Made by a program: the position numbers and the translations under genes | Part shown: piece by piece, positions 15,661-25,153 of the stretch | Layout of the letters: every line of letters starts with the position of its first letter | Position numbering within the stretch: position 1 is the stretch's first letter | Notes under the pieces: generated by a model | Database searches by the model: none | The model's input: the letters and a program-made list of their open reading frames with translations, nothing else | What the model was told of the DNA's origin: nothing | DNA from: SHLJ01 sp041618535 | Lineage (GTDB): Bacteria; Bacteroidota; Bacteroidia; Flavobacteriales; Flavobacteriaceae | Length of the DNA: 54,367 bases | NCBI GenBank assembly: GCA_041618535.1 | Contig: JBFKFP010000002.1 | Coordinates: forward strand, 1 to 54,367 | Reading direction: 5' to 3'

Positions 15661-16830
15661 ATGAAAAATATTTTTATTGCTATATGCAGCGTTTTAGTCC
15701 TTAATTCATGTTCGGAAGGAAAGCAAAAATCTATCGAAGATATTATCGCTTCACAGGACCTGGAGCAGATCCGTCAGAAAAAAGATGAACTGGATTTAAA
15801 GCAAGCAGAGATTTCCTCGGAGCTTAAAAAGCTTGAGGAAGAGATCAAGAAACTCGACCCGCAGGAAAAGATTCCCCTCATTACCACTATCCTTGCTGAG
15901 GAACAAGTTTTCAATCATTACATCGAGCTGCAGGGAAATGTCAGCACCAAGAAAAACCTGGTGATTTACCCGGAATACTCCGGAGTTTTAAGCCGGGTTT
16001 ACGTTACCGAGGGTCAAAAAGTTTCCAAAGGACAACTTCTGGCCAGGATCGATGACGGAGGACTAAGTCAGCAGCTTGCTCAGCTGCAGATCCAGGCAGA
16101 CCTTGCCCAAACAACTTATGAACGACAACAGCGTCTTTGGGAGCAGAATATCGGAAGTGAGATACAGTTTCTTCAGGCAAAATCCAGTTTTGAAGCTCAG
16201 CAGAGAGCTATTGGTCAGCTTCAGGAACAAATTGGCAAAACCCAGGTGAGGGCGCCATTCTCAGGAACTATAGACGATGTGATAACTGAACAGGGTAGTG
16301 TGGTTGCCCCCGGTCAGTCTCCTCTGTTCAGGATTGTTAATCTGGACGATATGTATATCGAGACCGATGTCCCTGAGGGTTACGTTCAGACAGTGGTAAA
16401 TGGCAAGGAGGTCCAGGTGGAGTTCCCCATACTGGGAACCTCGGTTATGACCGAGGTAAGGCAGGCAGGAAATTTTATCAACCCCGCTAACCGCACCTTC
16501 AAGATCGAGATCGGCATCCCCAACAAAGATCAGATGGTAAAGCCAAATCTAACTGCCAAACTGAGGATTAATGATTATACCAATGAGAATGCCATCCTGA
16601 TCCCCCTCAGCATTATCTCTGAAAATGCTGAAGGCCGGCAGTATATATATACTGTTAGCGATAGATCTGATAATAAAGGCATCGCCAAAAGAACATTTAT
16701 CGAGACTGGAAAAACGCAGGGCGATTTTATTGAAATCCTCTCAGGAGTTTCTGACGGTGATGAAATAATCCAGGAGGGTGCACGCAGCGTCAAGGATAAC
16801 CAGGAAGTGAAGATATTGAGTAACAACTAA
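15661..16830 (+). CDS. RND efflux periplasmic adaptor lipoprotein (MFP/HlyD family)
   Basis: This 389-aa adaptor links the inner-membrane RND pump to the TolC duct. I chose ATG 15661 because it places a lipoprotein signal correctly (MKNIFIAICSVLVLNSC, C17); the frame also opens with TTG at 15637. A heptad-rich coiled coil at about residues 25-68 precedes a biotinyl-lipoyl-like hairpin domain (VYVTEGQKVSKGQLLARID). The beta-barrel region and the family tail LSGVSDGDEIIQEGARSV follow. It is 20 bp downstream of the tolC gene and 26 bp before the pump. Confidence 0.92.
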   Translation: MKNIFIAICSVLVLNSCSEGKQKSIEDIIASQDLEQIRQKKDELDLKQAEISSELKKLEEEIKKLDPQEKIPLITTILAEEQVFNHYIELQGNVSTKKNLVIYPEYSGVLSRVYVTEGQKVSKGQLLARIDDGGLSQQLAQLQIQADLAQTTYERQQRLWEQNIGSEIQFLQAKSSFEAQQRAIGQLQEQIGKTQVRAPFSGTIDDVITEQGSVVAPGQSPLFRIVNLDDMYIETDVPEGYVQTVVNGKEVQVEFPILGTSVMTEVRQAGNFINPANRTFKIEIGIPNKDQMVKPNLTAKLRINDYTNENAILIPLSIISENAEGRQYIYTVSDRSDNKGIAKRTFIETGKTQGDFIEILSGVSDGDEIIQEGARSVKDNQEVKILSNN

Positions 16831-16856
16831 CGCTGACATTTAATAAAAAAACAGCC

Positions 16857-19800
16857 ATGACCAAAAGAGAAAAAAAGGTTTTTAAGGAGTTCCCGCTTTC
16901 TTCATGGGCCATAAATAATAAGACCACAATGTACGTTCTCATCGTACTTATCCTGATATTGGGTGCGTCCGCTTTCAGAAGTATGCCAAGGGAGAGCTTT
17001 CCGGAAATCAAAGAGACCAAGATCTACATCAGTTCGGTTTATCCTGGCAACACAGCCGAAGACATTGAAAAACTCATAACCGATCCTATCGAGGACCGCC
17101 TTAAAACGGTGAGCAATGTGGTTGAAATAACCTCAACTTCGCAGGAAGACTATTCCATAGTGGTAGTTGAATTTGATGAAAATATCTCGGTTGAGGCCGC
17201 CAAGCAGAAGGTGAAGGACGAGGTCGACTCTGAAAAGGCTGGTGAAGACTGGCCTACCTTTAACGGGGCCAAAGTGGAACCAAATGTATTCGATCTCAGC
17301 ATGTCTGAAGAATTTCCCATCCTCAACATAAATATACAGGGAGATTATCCGGTTGAAAAACTAAAAGAGTATGCCGAATACCTGGAAGAGGAGATTGAGG
17401 ATCTGATGGAGATCAAGCAAGTTGATATCCGTGGAGCCCAGGACAAGGAGGTAGAGGTTGCAGTTGATATCTATAAAATGATGGCTGCACAGGTAAGCTT
17501 TGACGACATAATCAATACCATCAGTCGTGAGAATATGACAACCTCTGCCGGAAACCTGATAAGCAGTGGCCAGCGTCGTACCATCCGTGTAATTGGTGAA
17601 ATAGAAACCCCGGAATCACTTGAAAATTTTGTGGTTAAGTCAGAGAATGATAGTCCTGTTTATCTCAAGGATGTTGCCACCGTTACATTTAAAGAGGAGG
17701 ACAGGACCACATATGCCAGGGAATTTGGGGATCCGGTGGTGATGCTGGACGTTAAGAAGCGGACAGGAAAGAACATGGTTGCCGCAGCCGAGCAGATCGA
17801 ATTAATTGTTCAGGATGCTAAAGAAAATGTATTCCCGCCCGACCTGAGAGTTAGTATTTCAAACGACCAGTCATCCAAAACAATAGGGCAGGTTAACGAC
17901 CTTATAAACAACATTATATTCGGGATCTTCCTGGTGGTCACAGTTCTTATGTTCTTCCTTGGATTCAGAAACGCACTCTTTGTAGGCTTCGCCATTCCAA
18001 TGTCCATGTTTATGTCACTTATGATCCTGAATATTCTGGGTTATACCATGAATACCATGATCCTGTTCGGGCTGATTATGGGTCTGGGTATGCTTGTAGA
18101 TAATGGTATAGTGGTGGTTGAGAACGCTTATCGTCTTATGGATGATGGATATTCGCGCATTGAGGCTGCCAAGAAGGGAATCGGGGAAATTGCCTTCCCG
18201 ATAATCATTTCAACAGCTACCACCGTTGCAGCCTTTATCCCTCTCGGTTTATGGCCGGGTGTAATGGGTCAATTCATGATCTATTTCCCTGTAACTCTCT
18301 CCGTAGTGCTGGGTTCATCGCTTTTCGTAGCTATCTTTTTCAATTCGGTCATGGTCTCACAATTTATGACCACGGAAGATCGTGAAATGCCTTTAAGGCA
18401 AATTGTGCGTGTGTCTCTAATCGCCTTTGTAATCGGAGTCGCGATTATACTATTTGGAGGCGAATATCATGCCATCGGGGGATTAATGATTGCAACTGCC
18501 TTTATGCTTTGGCTTTACAGGCTGTTTCTCCGGAAGGCGGTCAATCGTTTCCAGACTCGTTCACTTCCGAAATGGGAGCGATTTTATGAGCGGCTTCTTC
18601 GATCCGCTTTGAGCGGCAGAAAGCCCATCCTGATCTCTGTTGGAACAGTTATCTTATTGTTCATAGCCTTTACCGGCTTCGGCGCTTCGATAGCGAGTCA
18701 GCGAACCAAGGTTGAATTTTTCCCTGACAATACTCCCAACCAGATCATCATTTATATAGAATACCCTCAGGGAACAGACATCGACAAGACCAATGCCATC
18801 ACCGAGGACATCGAAGACCGCGTTTACGCTATTATCAATTCCGAAGAATATCGGGATGGTGATTACAACTTCCTTGTTGAGAGCGCCGTATCCCAGGTAG
18901 GGGAAGGTGCTGGAAACCCGAATACCGATGGTGGCTCCTCGGCGGAAATGCCTCATCGCGGGAAGATAACGGCAACCATGCGTGAATTTAAATTCCGCAG
19001 GGGTGCAGACAGCAATGAATTGCTTAAGGAAGTTCAGCAGGCCGTACAGGACGTTTATCCCGGTGTCGCTATTTCTGTTGAAAAGGATGCGGTTGGTCCT
19101 CCTGCAGGCTATCCTATCAATATCGAGCTTGAGGGTGATGATTATTCCGAACTGATCGCGACGGCTGAACGCATGAGAAACTTTATCAATTCGAAGAACA
19201 TCGCCGGAATTGATGAGCTTAAAATAGACGTAAATAAATCAAAACCGTCTATGCAGGTTAAGGTTGACCGTGAAAAAGCCGGAGAACTCGGGGTTTCTGC
19301 CGGACAGGTGGGAATGCAACTCAGGAATTCAATTTTTGGAGCCAAAGCAGGTATTTACAAGGAAGGTGGGGAGGATTATGACATTTATGTGAGGTTTAAT
19401 GAAGAGAATCGCTATAAACCCGGAGTACTTTTCAATCAGAAGATCACCTTCAGGGACAATGCCACAGGAAAGATAAAAGAGATCCCCGTTTCTGCAGTGA
19501 CAAGGCAGACTAATTCTTCAGGATTTAGCGCCATAAAACACAGGGATGTAAAACGGGTCGTGACTGTTTACTCTGCACTGGCTCCCGGATATACGGATGC
19601 CAGCGCCATTGTATCCCAGATCCAACTGGAAATGGACTCATTTGAAGGACTTCCGGCCGATATTAAGGTAGATTACACCGGCCAGATAGAGGAGCAGAAC
19701 AAGCAAATGACGTTTTTAATGGGTGCCTTTTTCACGGGTCTCGGACTGATCTTCTTTATCCTGATCTTCCAATTCAACTCCATTTCCAAACCCGCTATCA

Positions 19801-20363
19801 TCATGCTGGCCATATTTCTCAGCCTGATCGGGGTATTTGGCGGACTGATAATAACGGCAAAACCATTTGTCATAATGATGACCATGATGGGAATCATTTC
19901 ACTGGCAGGAATTGTAGTTAATAATGGTGTTGTACTCTTGGATTATACCCAACTGCTGATAGACCGTGAAAAGGTAAAGCACCTTATAAATGAAGACGAA
20001 TATGTGGATAAGAATCTATTGTTCGAAGCCATAGTAAAAGGAGGAAAAGCAAGGTTGCGACCCGTGCTGCTTACCGCGATCACGACCATTTTAGGATTGA
20101 TCCCACTTGCCACTGGGCTGAACATTAATTTTGCAACCCTTTTCGGACACTTCAATCCAAACCTTTACTTCGGTGGTGACAATGTTATCTTCTGGGGGCC
20201 ATTGGCCTGGACCGTTATTTACGGGCTTTTTATAGCAACATTCCTTACCCTTATAGTAGTCCCCATCCTGTTTTACCTTATCACCTTGTTTAAAATGTGG
20301 CTGAGGGAAAGAGGCCGGGAAAAAGAGGCTGTGAGACAAGCGTCACTCGCCTTGGACAAATAA
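16857..20363 (+). CDS. RND-superfamily efflux permease
   Basis: This 1168-aa proton-driven inner-membrane pump has the usual 12-helix plan: helix 1 at about 22-40, a large periplasmic loop, helices 2-6, a central break, and a repeat of the same order in the second half. The helix-4 motif is GMLVDNGIVVVEN: D415 is kept, but the second position is Asn rather than the Asp of AcrB. This is a common variant in non-AcrB RND groups, so proton relay should still work. It is longer than AcrB, with an insert near residues 500-560 (extra hydrophobic helices) and a basic C-terminal tail. Bidirectional terminator 20363-20394 closes the operon. Confidence 0.94.
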   Translation: MTKREKKVFKEFPLSSWAINNKTTMYVLIVLILILGASAFRSMPRESFPEIKETKIYISSVYPGNTAEDIEKLITDPIEDRLKTVSNVVEITSTSQEDYSIVVVEFDENISVEAAKQKVKDEVDSEKAGEDWPTFNGAKVEPNVFDLSMSEEFPILNINIQGDYPVEKLKEYAEYLEEEIEDLMEIKQVDIRGAQDKEVEVAVDIYKMMAAQVSFDDIINTISRENMTTSAGNLISSGQRRTIRVIGEIETPESLENFVVKSENDSPVYLKDVATVTFKEEDRTTYAREFGDPVVMLDVKKRTGKNMVAAAEQIELIVQDAKENVFPPDLRVSISNDQSSKTIGQVNDLINNIIFGIFLVVTVLMFFLGFRNALFVGFAIPMSMFMSLMILNILGYTMNTMILFGLIMGLGMLVDNGIVVVENAYRLMDDGYSRIEAAKKGIGEIAFPIIISTATTVAAFIPLGLWPGVMGQFMIYFPVTLSVVLGSSLFVAIFFNSVMVSQFMTTEDREMPLRQIVRVSLIAFVIGVAIILFGGEYHAIGGLMIATAFMLWLYRLFLRKAVNRFQTRSLPKWERFYERLLRSALSGRKPILISVGTVILLFIAFTGFGASIASQRTKVEFFPDNTPNQIIIYIEYPQGTDIDKTNAITEDIEDRVYAIINSEEYRDGDYNFLVESAVSQVGEGAGNPNTDGGSSAEMPHRGKITATMREFKFRRGADSNELLKEVQQAVQDVYPGVAISVEKDAVGPPAGYPINIELEGDDYSELIATAERMRNFINSKNIAGIDELKIDVNKSKPSMQVKVDREKAGELGVSAGQVGMQLRNSIFGAKAGIYKEGGEDYDIYVRFNEENRYKPGVLFNQKITFRDNATGKIKEIPVSAVTRQTNSSGFSAIKHRDVKRVVTVYSALAPGYTDASAIVSQIQLEMDSFEGLPADIKVDYTGQIEEQNKQMTFLMGAFFTGLGLIFFILIFQFNSISKPAIIMLAIFLSLIGVFGGLIITAKPFVIMMTMMGIISLAGIVVNNGVVLLDYTQLLIDREKVKHLINEDEYVDKNLLFEAIVKGGKARLRPVLLTAITTILGLIPLATGLNINFATLFGHFNPNLYFGGDNVIFWGPLAWTVIYGLFIATFLTLIVVPILFYLITLFKMWLRERGREKEAVRQASLALDK

Positions 20364-20394
20364 AAAAAAGCCACATATGAATGTGGCTTTTTTT
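20363..20394. terminator. Bidirectional intrinsic terminator between the RND pump and the TonB receptor
   Basis: AAAAAAAGCCACAT pairs perfectly over 14 bp with ATGTGGCTTTTTTT around an ATGA loop. A-tract and T-tract allow termination on both strands, serving both convergent genes. Confidence 0.93.
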
Positions 20395-20407
20395 GATGGT
20401 TTTCAAT

Positions 20408-23095
20408 TTAAAACTGGATCGCTAAGCTGGCGTTAACAATGGTCCCCAGAAACCCGAACTGGTTTACTTCCCATGGGTAGCGGAACCTGCCACCTAAATC
20501 TGTTACAAAATCTCCTTTTGTATCAATTTCATCCGGGTATACGTTAAACAGGTTATTAACCATAAGATTTCCTGAAATATTATCCGAAAATGAATAAGAC
20601 AAAATAAGATCGGTAACGATCTTTCCCCCGAATGTCTGGTCGTACGCAGCATCGTCTGTTGGCAGATTAGTGCCCCCAGGGCCAAGCGGAGCACCATTAA
20701 GACCGTTATCTGAGTGCTTCCAGCTAACTTCTCCGAAATATGTATTATTCAGAATGAAATTCCATTTTTTAATCTTGTAATCCAAACCGACTAAAATCTT
20801 TGATTGCGGCCTTGCAGAAGTGATTCTTGACTGTTCCTTTCTATTGAATATCTCATATCCGTTCTGGGCAAGTAAGCTTGGCGTATCAATTTGTCCGTCA
20901 ATTTTTGTTTCATTAAAATTTGCTGCCAAAACTGCACTTAGTTGTCCATTCCCCAGCAAAATATTCTCATAATTCGCAACAATGTCCACCCCGTTCGTAA
21001 TGGTATTTACGGCATTAACGAAAAACTTCAGGCTCGTAATCTGATTATCCTCAAGGATCTGTTCCACACTGTTAGTTGTGCTGTCATCATCATCAAATCC
21101 TATCTCTCCTGTAAATAAAACCCTGTCATCAACCTTGACGTTATAATAATCAAGAGAAAAAGACAGATTAGAGGTTGCTCTAAAGGTAATACCGGCAGTA
21201 AAATTGTTAGAGGTCTCTGCGGTTAGCTGAGGTACACCCAGCCCGTCCCGTATCACAGGATCCACATTATTGAATGTGCCCTGGTTAGATACAGTTCCTC
21301 CCGAGATCAGGGTTTGTATATTGCTCAAATAAATTTGATGAAGGGCCGGTGCACGGAAACCTGTGCTGTAGGATCCCCGAATAGCACCAAAGTCTCCGAG
21401 AGAATAGCGCGCATCGACCTTCCATGAGGTGTTATCCCCAAAATCACTAAAGTCTTCATAGCGTATTGCTGCCCCAACCAGGAAGTCTTCCGATGGTTCA
21501 TATTCGATGTCTGCATAAACCCCAAAACTATTTCGGCTCTCGTCCACCTCATTAGATGGTTGCAACCCCGGAAAGGATTGTACACCCGATCCATCATAGG
21601 ATTCCGGCTGTCCCGCTATAGCCTCAAAATTTTCCTTTCGGATCTCGGCACCAAAGGCAACATTCACCTCACCAAAACTGCGAGAGATATCGAGATTACT
21701 CAAGAGGTTATAAAATACATATCCGCCCACATCAAAAGAGGTCGGGCTGTCTTCTCCCAGGGCCGGGTTTAAGCTGTTATTCACCATATAATCAACATCG
21801 TTCCTTCCGTAGGTCCCACTTACATCAACATTAAATTCGCCAATTCCAAACTTCACCCCCACCGTAGCATTATTATCTAAAATATCCGTCTCGAATGTGG
21901 GTTGAAACCCGTTATAGGTTGTTCCTGGTTCATGTAAAAGGTTAAAGGGATCCGGGACCCAATAGGGTGCCCTGAACAATGCGAAACTTTTTCCTTTTCT
22001 AAAAGTGAATCCTCCAAAAGTGTAAAATTCTCCAGCACCATTATTGAAAGGCAATGCCATATTAAGAAAAATATCGGTTTTCCTGATCTCTGGCTGTCCG
22101 ACCGTCATTCCGAGATCCGGATTAGCTTGAAGCCAGCTGCTCCAATCGGGATCATCTGCTGCAATTCCGAATAATACGTCTTCCCCGGGTTCACCGGCCC
22201 GGTTGGTCTCTTCTTGTTGGAAATATCCGGCGGTTAAATTGATGAATCCACCATTATCCCCTAATTTGAAACCTGTGTTCACATCAGCTCCTAAGGTAAA
22301 TCCGTCCCCTTCGGTCGTTATTCCTGATTTGACATTTACGGATGTAAATTCTACATCCCGCCTGAGTATCATGTTGATCACTCCGGCAATGGCATCAGAC
22401 CCATATTGTGCCGAAGCTCCATCCCTTAAAACTTCAATGCGTTCTATTGCAGCGGCAGGAATACTTTTGAGATCCACTCCCACTTCACCCTTGCCTGGTG
22501 TGTCGTTAATGTAAACCAGGGCACTGAGATTTTTTCGCTTTCCATTAACCAAAACAAGCGTTCTACTCGGACCGAGCCCACGTAAATCGGCAGGGTCAAA
22601 ATGAGCTGTGGCATCAGATATGGTTTGATTGGTTGAATTAAACGACGGTACTTTGTATGTAAGCATCTTATCAACCGTCGGCTGACCGGTATTTCTTAAT
22701 TCCGTGACGCCGATATTGTCTATCGGGACCGGTGAATCGAGAATGGTTCTGGGCTTGGATCTTGTACCCGTTATAACAACCTCATCCAGGAATAATCCAT
22801 CCTGGAGGCTAACCTGTACGAAGGTGGACTCTGTAAGGTTGATTTCCTGAGTTGCAAAACCAACGGAAGATATGACCAGTGTAACCGGAAAATCTTGGAC
22901 AGTTAAAGTAAAATTACCGTCAAAATCTGTCGTGGTCCCCGTAGCAGTTCCCTTTATCACGATATTCGCTCCAGGCAGGGGTTGGCCTGAACTGGCTTCG
23001 GAAACATTCCCGTTAATATCGACCTGAGCCATTAAGCCAATGGGGATAAGTGCGAAGATCAGCGAGTAGCTGATCGATTTCAATGTACATTTCAT
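20408..23095 (-). CDS. TonB-dependent outer-membrane receptor with N-terminal carboxypeptidase-regulatory-like domain
   Basis: The 895-aa receptor has a signal peptide (to LMAQ, about residue 24) and a CarboxypepD_reg-like domain (GQPLPGANIVIKG...TTDFDGNFTL, about 28-105). The plug domain contains LRDGASAQYGSDAIAGVINM, and a ~650-aa beta-barrel ends in aromatic-rich LGTIVNASLAIQF. No SusD-like gene follows, so it is not a SusCD glycan-uptake pair. The substrate could be a siderophore, vitamin, metal or other compound and cannot be told here. It is a single-gene unit between the terminator and the aspS divergent region. Confidence 0.93.
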   Translation of the reverse strand: MKCTLKSISYSLIFALIPIGLMAQVDINGNVSEASSGQPLPGANIVIKGTATGTTTDFDGNFTLTVQDFPVTLVISSVGFATQEINLTESTFVQVSLQDGLFLDEVVITGTRSKPRTILDSPVPIDNIGVTELRNTGQPTVDKMLTYKVPSFNSTNQTISDATAHFDPADLRGLGPSRTLVLVNGKRKNLSALVYINDTPGKGEVGVDLKSIPAAAIERIEVLRDGASAQYGSDAIAGVINMILRRDVEFTSVNVKSGITTEGDGFTLGADVNTGFKLGDNGGFINLTAGYFQQEETNRAGEPGEDVLFGIAADDPDWSSWLQANPDLGMTVGQPEIRKTDIFLNMALPFNNGAGEFYTFGGFTFRKGKSFALFRAPYWVPDPFNLLHEPGTTYNGFQPTFETDILDNNATVGVKFGIGEFNVDVSGTYGRNDVDYMVNNSLNPALGEDSPTSFDVGGYVFYNLLSNLDISRSFGEVNVAFGAEIRKENFEAIAGQPESYDGSGVQSFPGLQPSNEVDESRNSFGVYADIEYEPSEDFLVGAAIRYEDFSDFGDNTSWKVDARYSLGDFGAIRGSYSTGFRAPALHQIYLSNIQTLISGGTVSNQGTFNNVDPVIRDGLGVPQLTAETSNNFTAGITFRATSNLSFSLDYYNVKVDDRVLFTGEIGFDDDDSTTNSVEQILEDNQITSLKFFVNAVNTITNGVDIVANYENILLGNGQLSAVLAANFNETKIDGQIDTPSLLAQNGYEIFNRKEQSRITSARPQSKILVGLDYKIKKWNFILNNTYFGEVSWKHSDNGLNGAPLGPGGTNLPTDDAAYDQTFGGKIVTDLILSYSFSDNISGNLMVNNLFNVYPDEIDTKGDFVTDLGGRFRYPWEVNQFGFLGTIVNASLAIQF

Positions 23096-23315
23096 GAGCT
23101 AAATTAGATTAGTTAGTTAGATTAAAGTTCAATAATTTATTCCACTTTACCCAAAAAATAAGTGATTTTACTTCAATCAAGGCTTAACCTGTCAATTTCA
23201 ATACCCTTCAGATCCTGCATTTTTACTAAATCCAGAGTGAATCTATTTTCATATTTATTTGCATGTAAACAGCTATAATTTTGTCGTACCTAACCCTCTC
23301 TTAGATATATCTTTC

Positions 23316-23323
23316 TAACTTTG
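23316..23323 (+). promoter_or_regulatory. Predicted -7 element of aspS
   Basis: TAACTTTG matches TAnnTTTG exactly, 40 nt upstream of the aspS ATG. It lies in the 268-bp divergent gap shared with the TonB receptor. No TTTG at ideal spacing was found. Confidence 0.5.
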
Positions 23324-23363
23324 CAGTCTTATTTAAAAAATCATATTAAATATTAAAATCGAA

Positions 23364-25112
23364 ATGTTCAGAACTCACAATTGCGGTGAATTGAGGCTCG
23401 ATCATATCAGCGAAAAAGTAACGCTTGCAGGATGGGTCCAGAAAGTAAGGGATAAAGGATTTATGGTCTGGGTCGACCTGCGTGACCGCTATGGAATCAC
23501 ACAACTCATTTTCGACGAAGAGAGAAGTTCAAAGGAAATGATGGAACAGGCTCAGCGCCTGGGGCGTGAATTTGTTATTCAGGTGGAGGGTAAGGTAATA
23601 GAGAGAACGTCAAAAAATCCCAACATGCTCACTGGTGAAATCGAAATCCTGGTTAGCAGGCTAACCATATTGAACAGGTCGTTAGTTCCTCCATTTACCA
23701 TAGAAGACGACACCGACGGTGGCGATGAGTTACGAATGAAGTACCGTTATCTGGATATAAGAAGGAGCCCGGTTAAGGAAAGCCTGATCTTCAGGCATAA
23801 AGTAACACAGGAAGTAAGGAAATATTTATCGGGCGAAGGATTCATCGAAGTGGAAACACCTTACCTGATCAAATCCACTCCCGAAGGAGCGCGCGATTTT
23901 GTCGTGCCAAGCCGGATGAATGAAGGCGAATTTTATGCCCTCCCCCAGTCTCCTCAAACCTTTAAACAGTTGCTTATGGTGGCCGGAATGGATAAATATT
24001 TCCAGATCGTGAAGTGTTTCAGGGATGAGGATCTTCGTGCTGATCGACAACCGGAATTTACCCAGATAGACTGTGAGATGGCTTTTGTGCAGCAAGATGA
24101 TATCTTAAATGCTTTTGAAGGACTCACCAGGCACCTTCTTAAGGCCATCAATAATGTGGAGGTTGGAGAATTTCCCAGGATGAGCTTTGACGAGGCTATG
24201 GAGCGTTACGGAAGTGATAAGCCTGATATCAGGTTCGGAATGGAGTTCGGGAACCTCAACGCTGTCAGCCAGCATAAGGATTTTAATGTTTTCAATAATT
24301 CTGAATTGGTAATCGGAATAGCGGTGCCAGGAGGAAATTCGTTTACCCGGAAGGAAATAGATGGATTGACTGATTGGGTTAAAAGACCACAGATTGGAGC
24401 AAAAGGCCTGATCTATTGCCGATGCAACGAGGATGGGAGTTTCAAGTCTTCTGTCGATAAATTCTTTGATCAGGACGACCTTGCAAAATGGGCCGATGTG
24501 ACCTCTGCCAAAGCGGGAGATCTCATATTTGTACTTTCAGGTTCCACAAACGAGGTGCGTGCTCAGATGAACGCTCTGAGGATGGAATTAGGTGAGCGCC
24601 TCGGATTGAGAAACCCTGACGAATTTGCACCGCTATGGATCACGGACTTCCCCTTGCTTGAATATGATGAGGAAAGCGGGTCATACCACGCCATGCATCA
24701 CCCTTTTACCTCTCCAAAACCCGACCAGGTAGAATTGCTTAAAACCGACCCCGGTGCTGTAAAGGCAAATGCCTATGATCTTGTTCTGAATGGAAATGAA
24801 ATAGGTGGCGGATCGATAAGAATTCATGATCGAGCAATACAGGAATTGATGTTGGAAAAACTAGGTTTTTCCCCCGAAGAGGCAAAAGCTCAATTCGGAT
24901 TTCTGATGAACGCCTTTGAGTATGGCGCTCCTCCCCACGGCGGGATCGCGTTTGGACTTGACCGCTTGGTGGCCATCATGGGCGGACAGGAGACTATCAG
25001 AGATTTTATCGCTTTCCCGAAGAACAATTCTGGTCGCGACGTGATGATAGACGCACCTTCACCTATCGATCCTGAACAATTAAAAGAACTGAAGCTGAAA
25101 CTCGATATATAA
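23364..25112 (+). CDS. aspS: Aspartyl-tRNA synthetase
   Basis: This 582-aa class II aminoacyl-tRNA synthetase charges tRNA-Asp. An N-terminal OB-fold anticodon domain (about 1-105, GWVQKVRDKGFMVWVDLRDR) precedes motif 1. Motif 2 is FQIVKCFRDEDLRADRQPEF (about 213-232). A bacterial GAD insertion domain (about 290-410) is followed by motif 3 (GIAFGLDRLVAIM) near residue 530. Length and order fit the bacterial type. It is followed after 41 bp by the ClC gene, so they may share a transcript. Confidence 0.97.
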   Translation: MFRTHNCGELRLDHISEKVTLAGWVQKVRDKGFMVWVDLRDRYGITQLIFDEERSSKEMMEQAQRLGREFVIQVEGKVIERTSKNPNMLTGEIEILVSRLTILNRSLVPPFTIEDDTDGGDELRMKYRYLDIRRSPVKESLIFRHKVTQEVRKYLSGEGFIEVETPYLIKSTPEGARDFVVPSRMNEGEFYALPQSPQTFKQLLMVAGMDKYFQIVKCFRDEDLRADRQPEFTQIDCEMAFVQQDDILNAFEGLTRHLLKAINNVEVGEFPRMSFDEAMERYGSDKPDIRFGMEFGNLNAVSQHKDFNVFNNSELVIGIAVPGGNSFTRKEIDGLTDWVKRPQIGAKGLIYCRCNEDGSFKSSVDKFFDQDDLAKWADVTSAKAGDLIFVLSGSTNEVRAQMNALRMELGERLGLRNPDEFAPLWITDFPLLEYDEESGSYHAMHHPFTSPKPDQVELLKTDPGAVKANAYDLVLNGNEIGGGSIRIHDRAIQELMLEKLGFSPEEAKAQFGFLMNAFEYGAPPHGGIAFGLDRLVAIMGGQETIRDFIAFPKNNSGRDVMIDAPSPIDPEQLKELKLKLDI

Positions 25113-25153
25113 AAATGGCCGAAGGGTTATCCAGCTCAAAGTATATCTGAACT

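Noticed and set aside
18096..18110. Asn in place of the second Asp of the RND helix-4 motif, considered as an inactivating change
   Set aside because: VDNGIVVVEN-type motifs are common in functional RND pumps outside the AcrB group.
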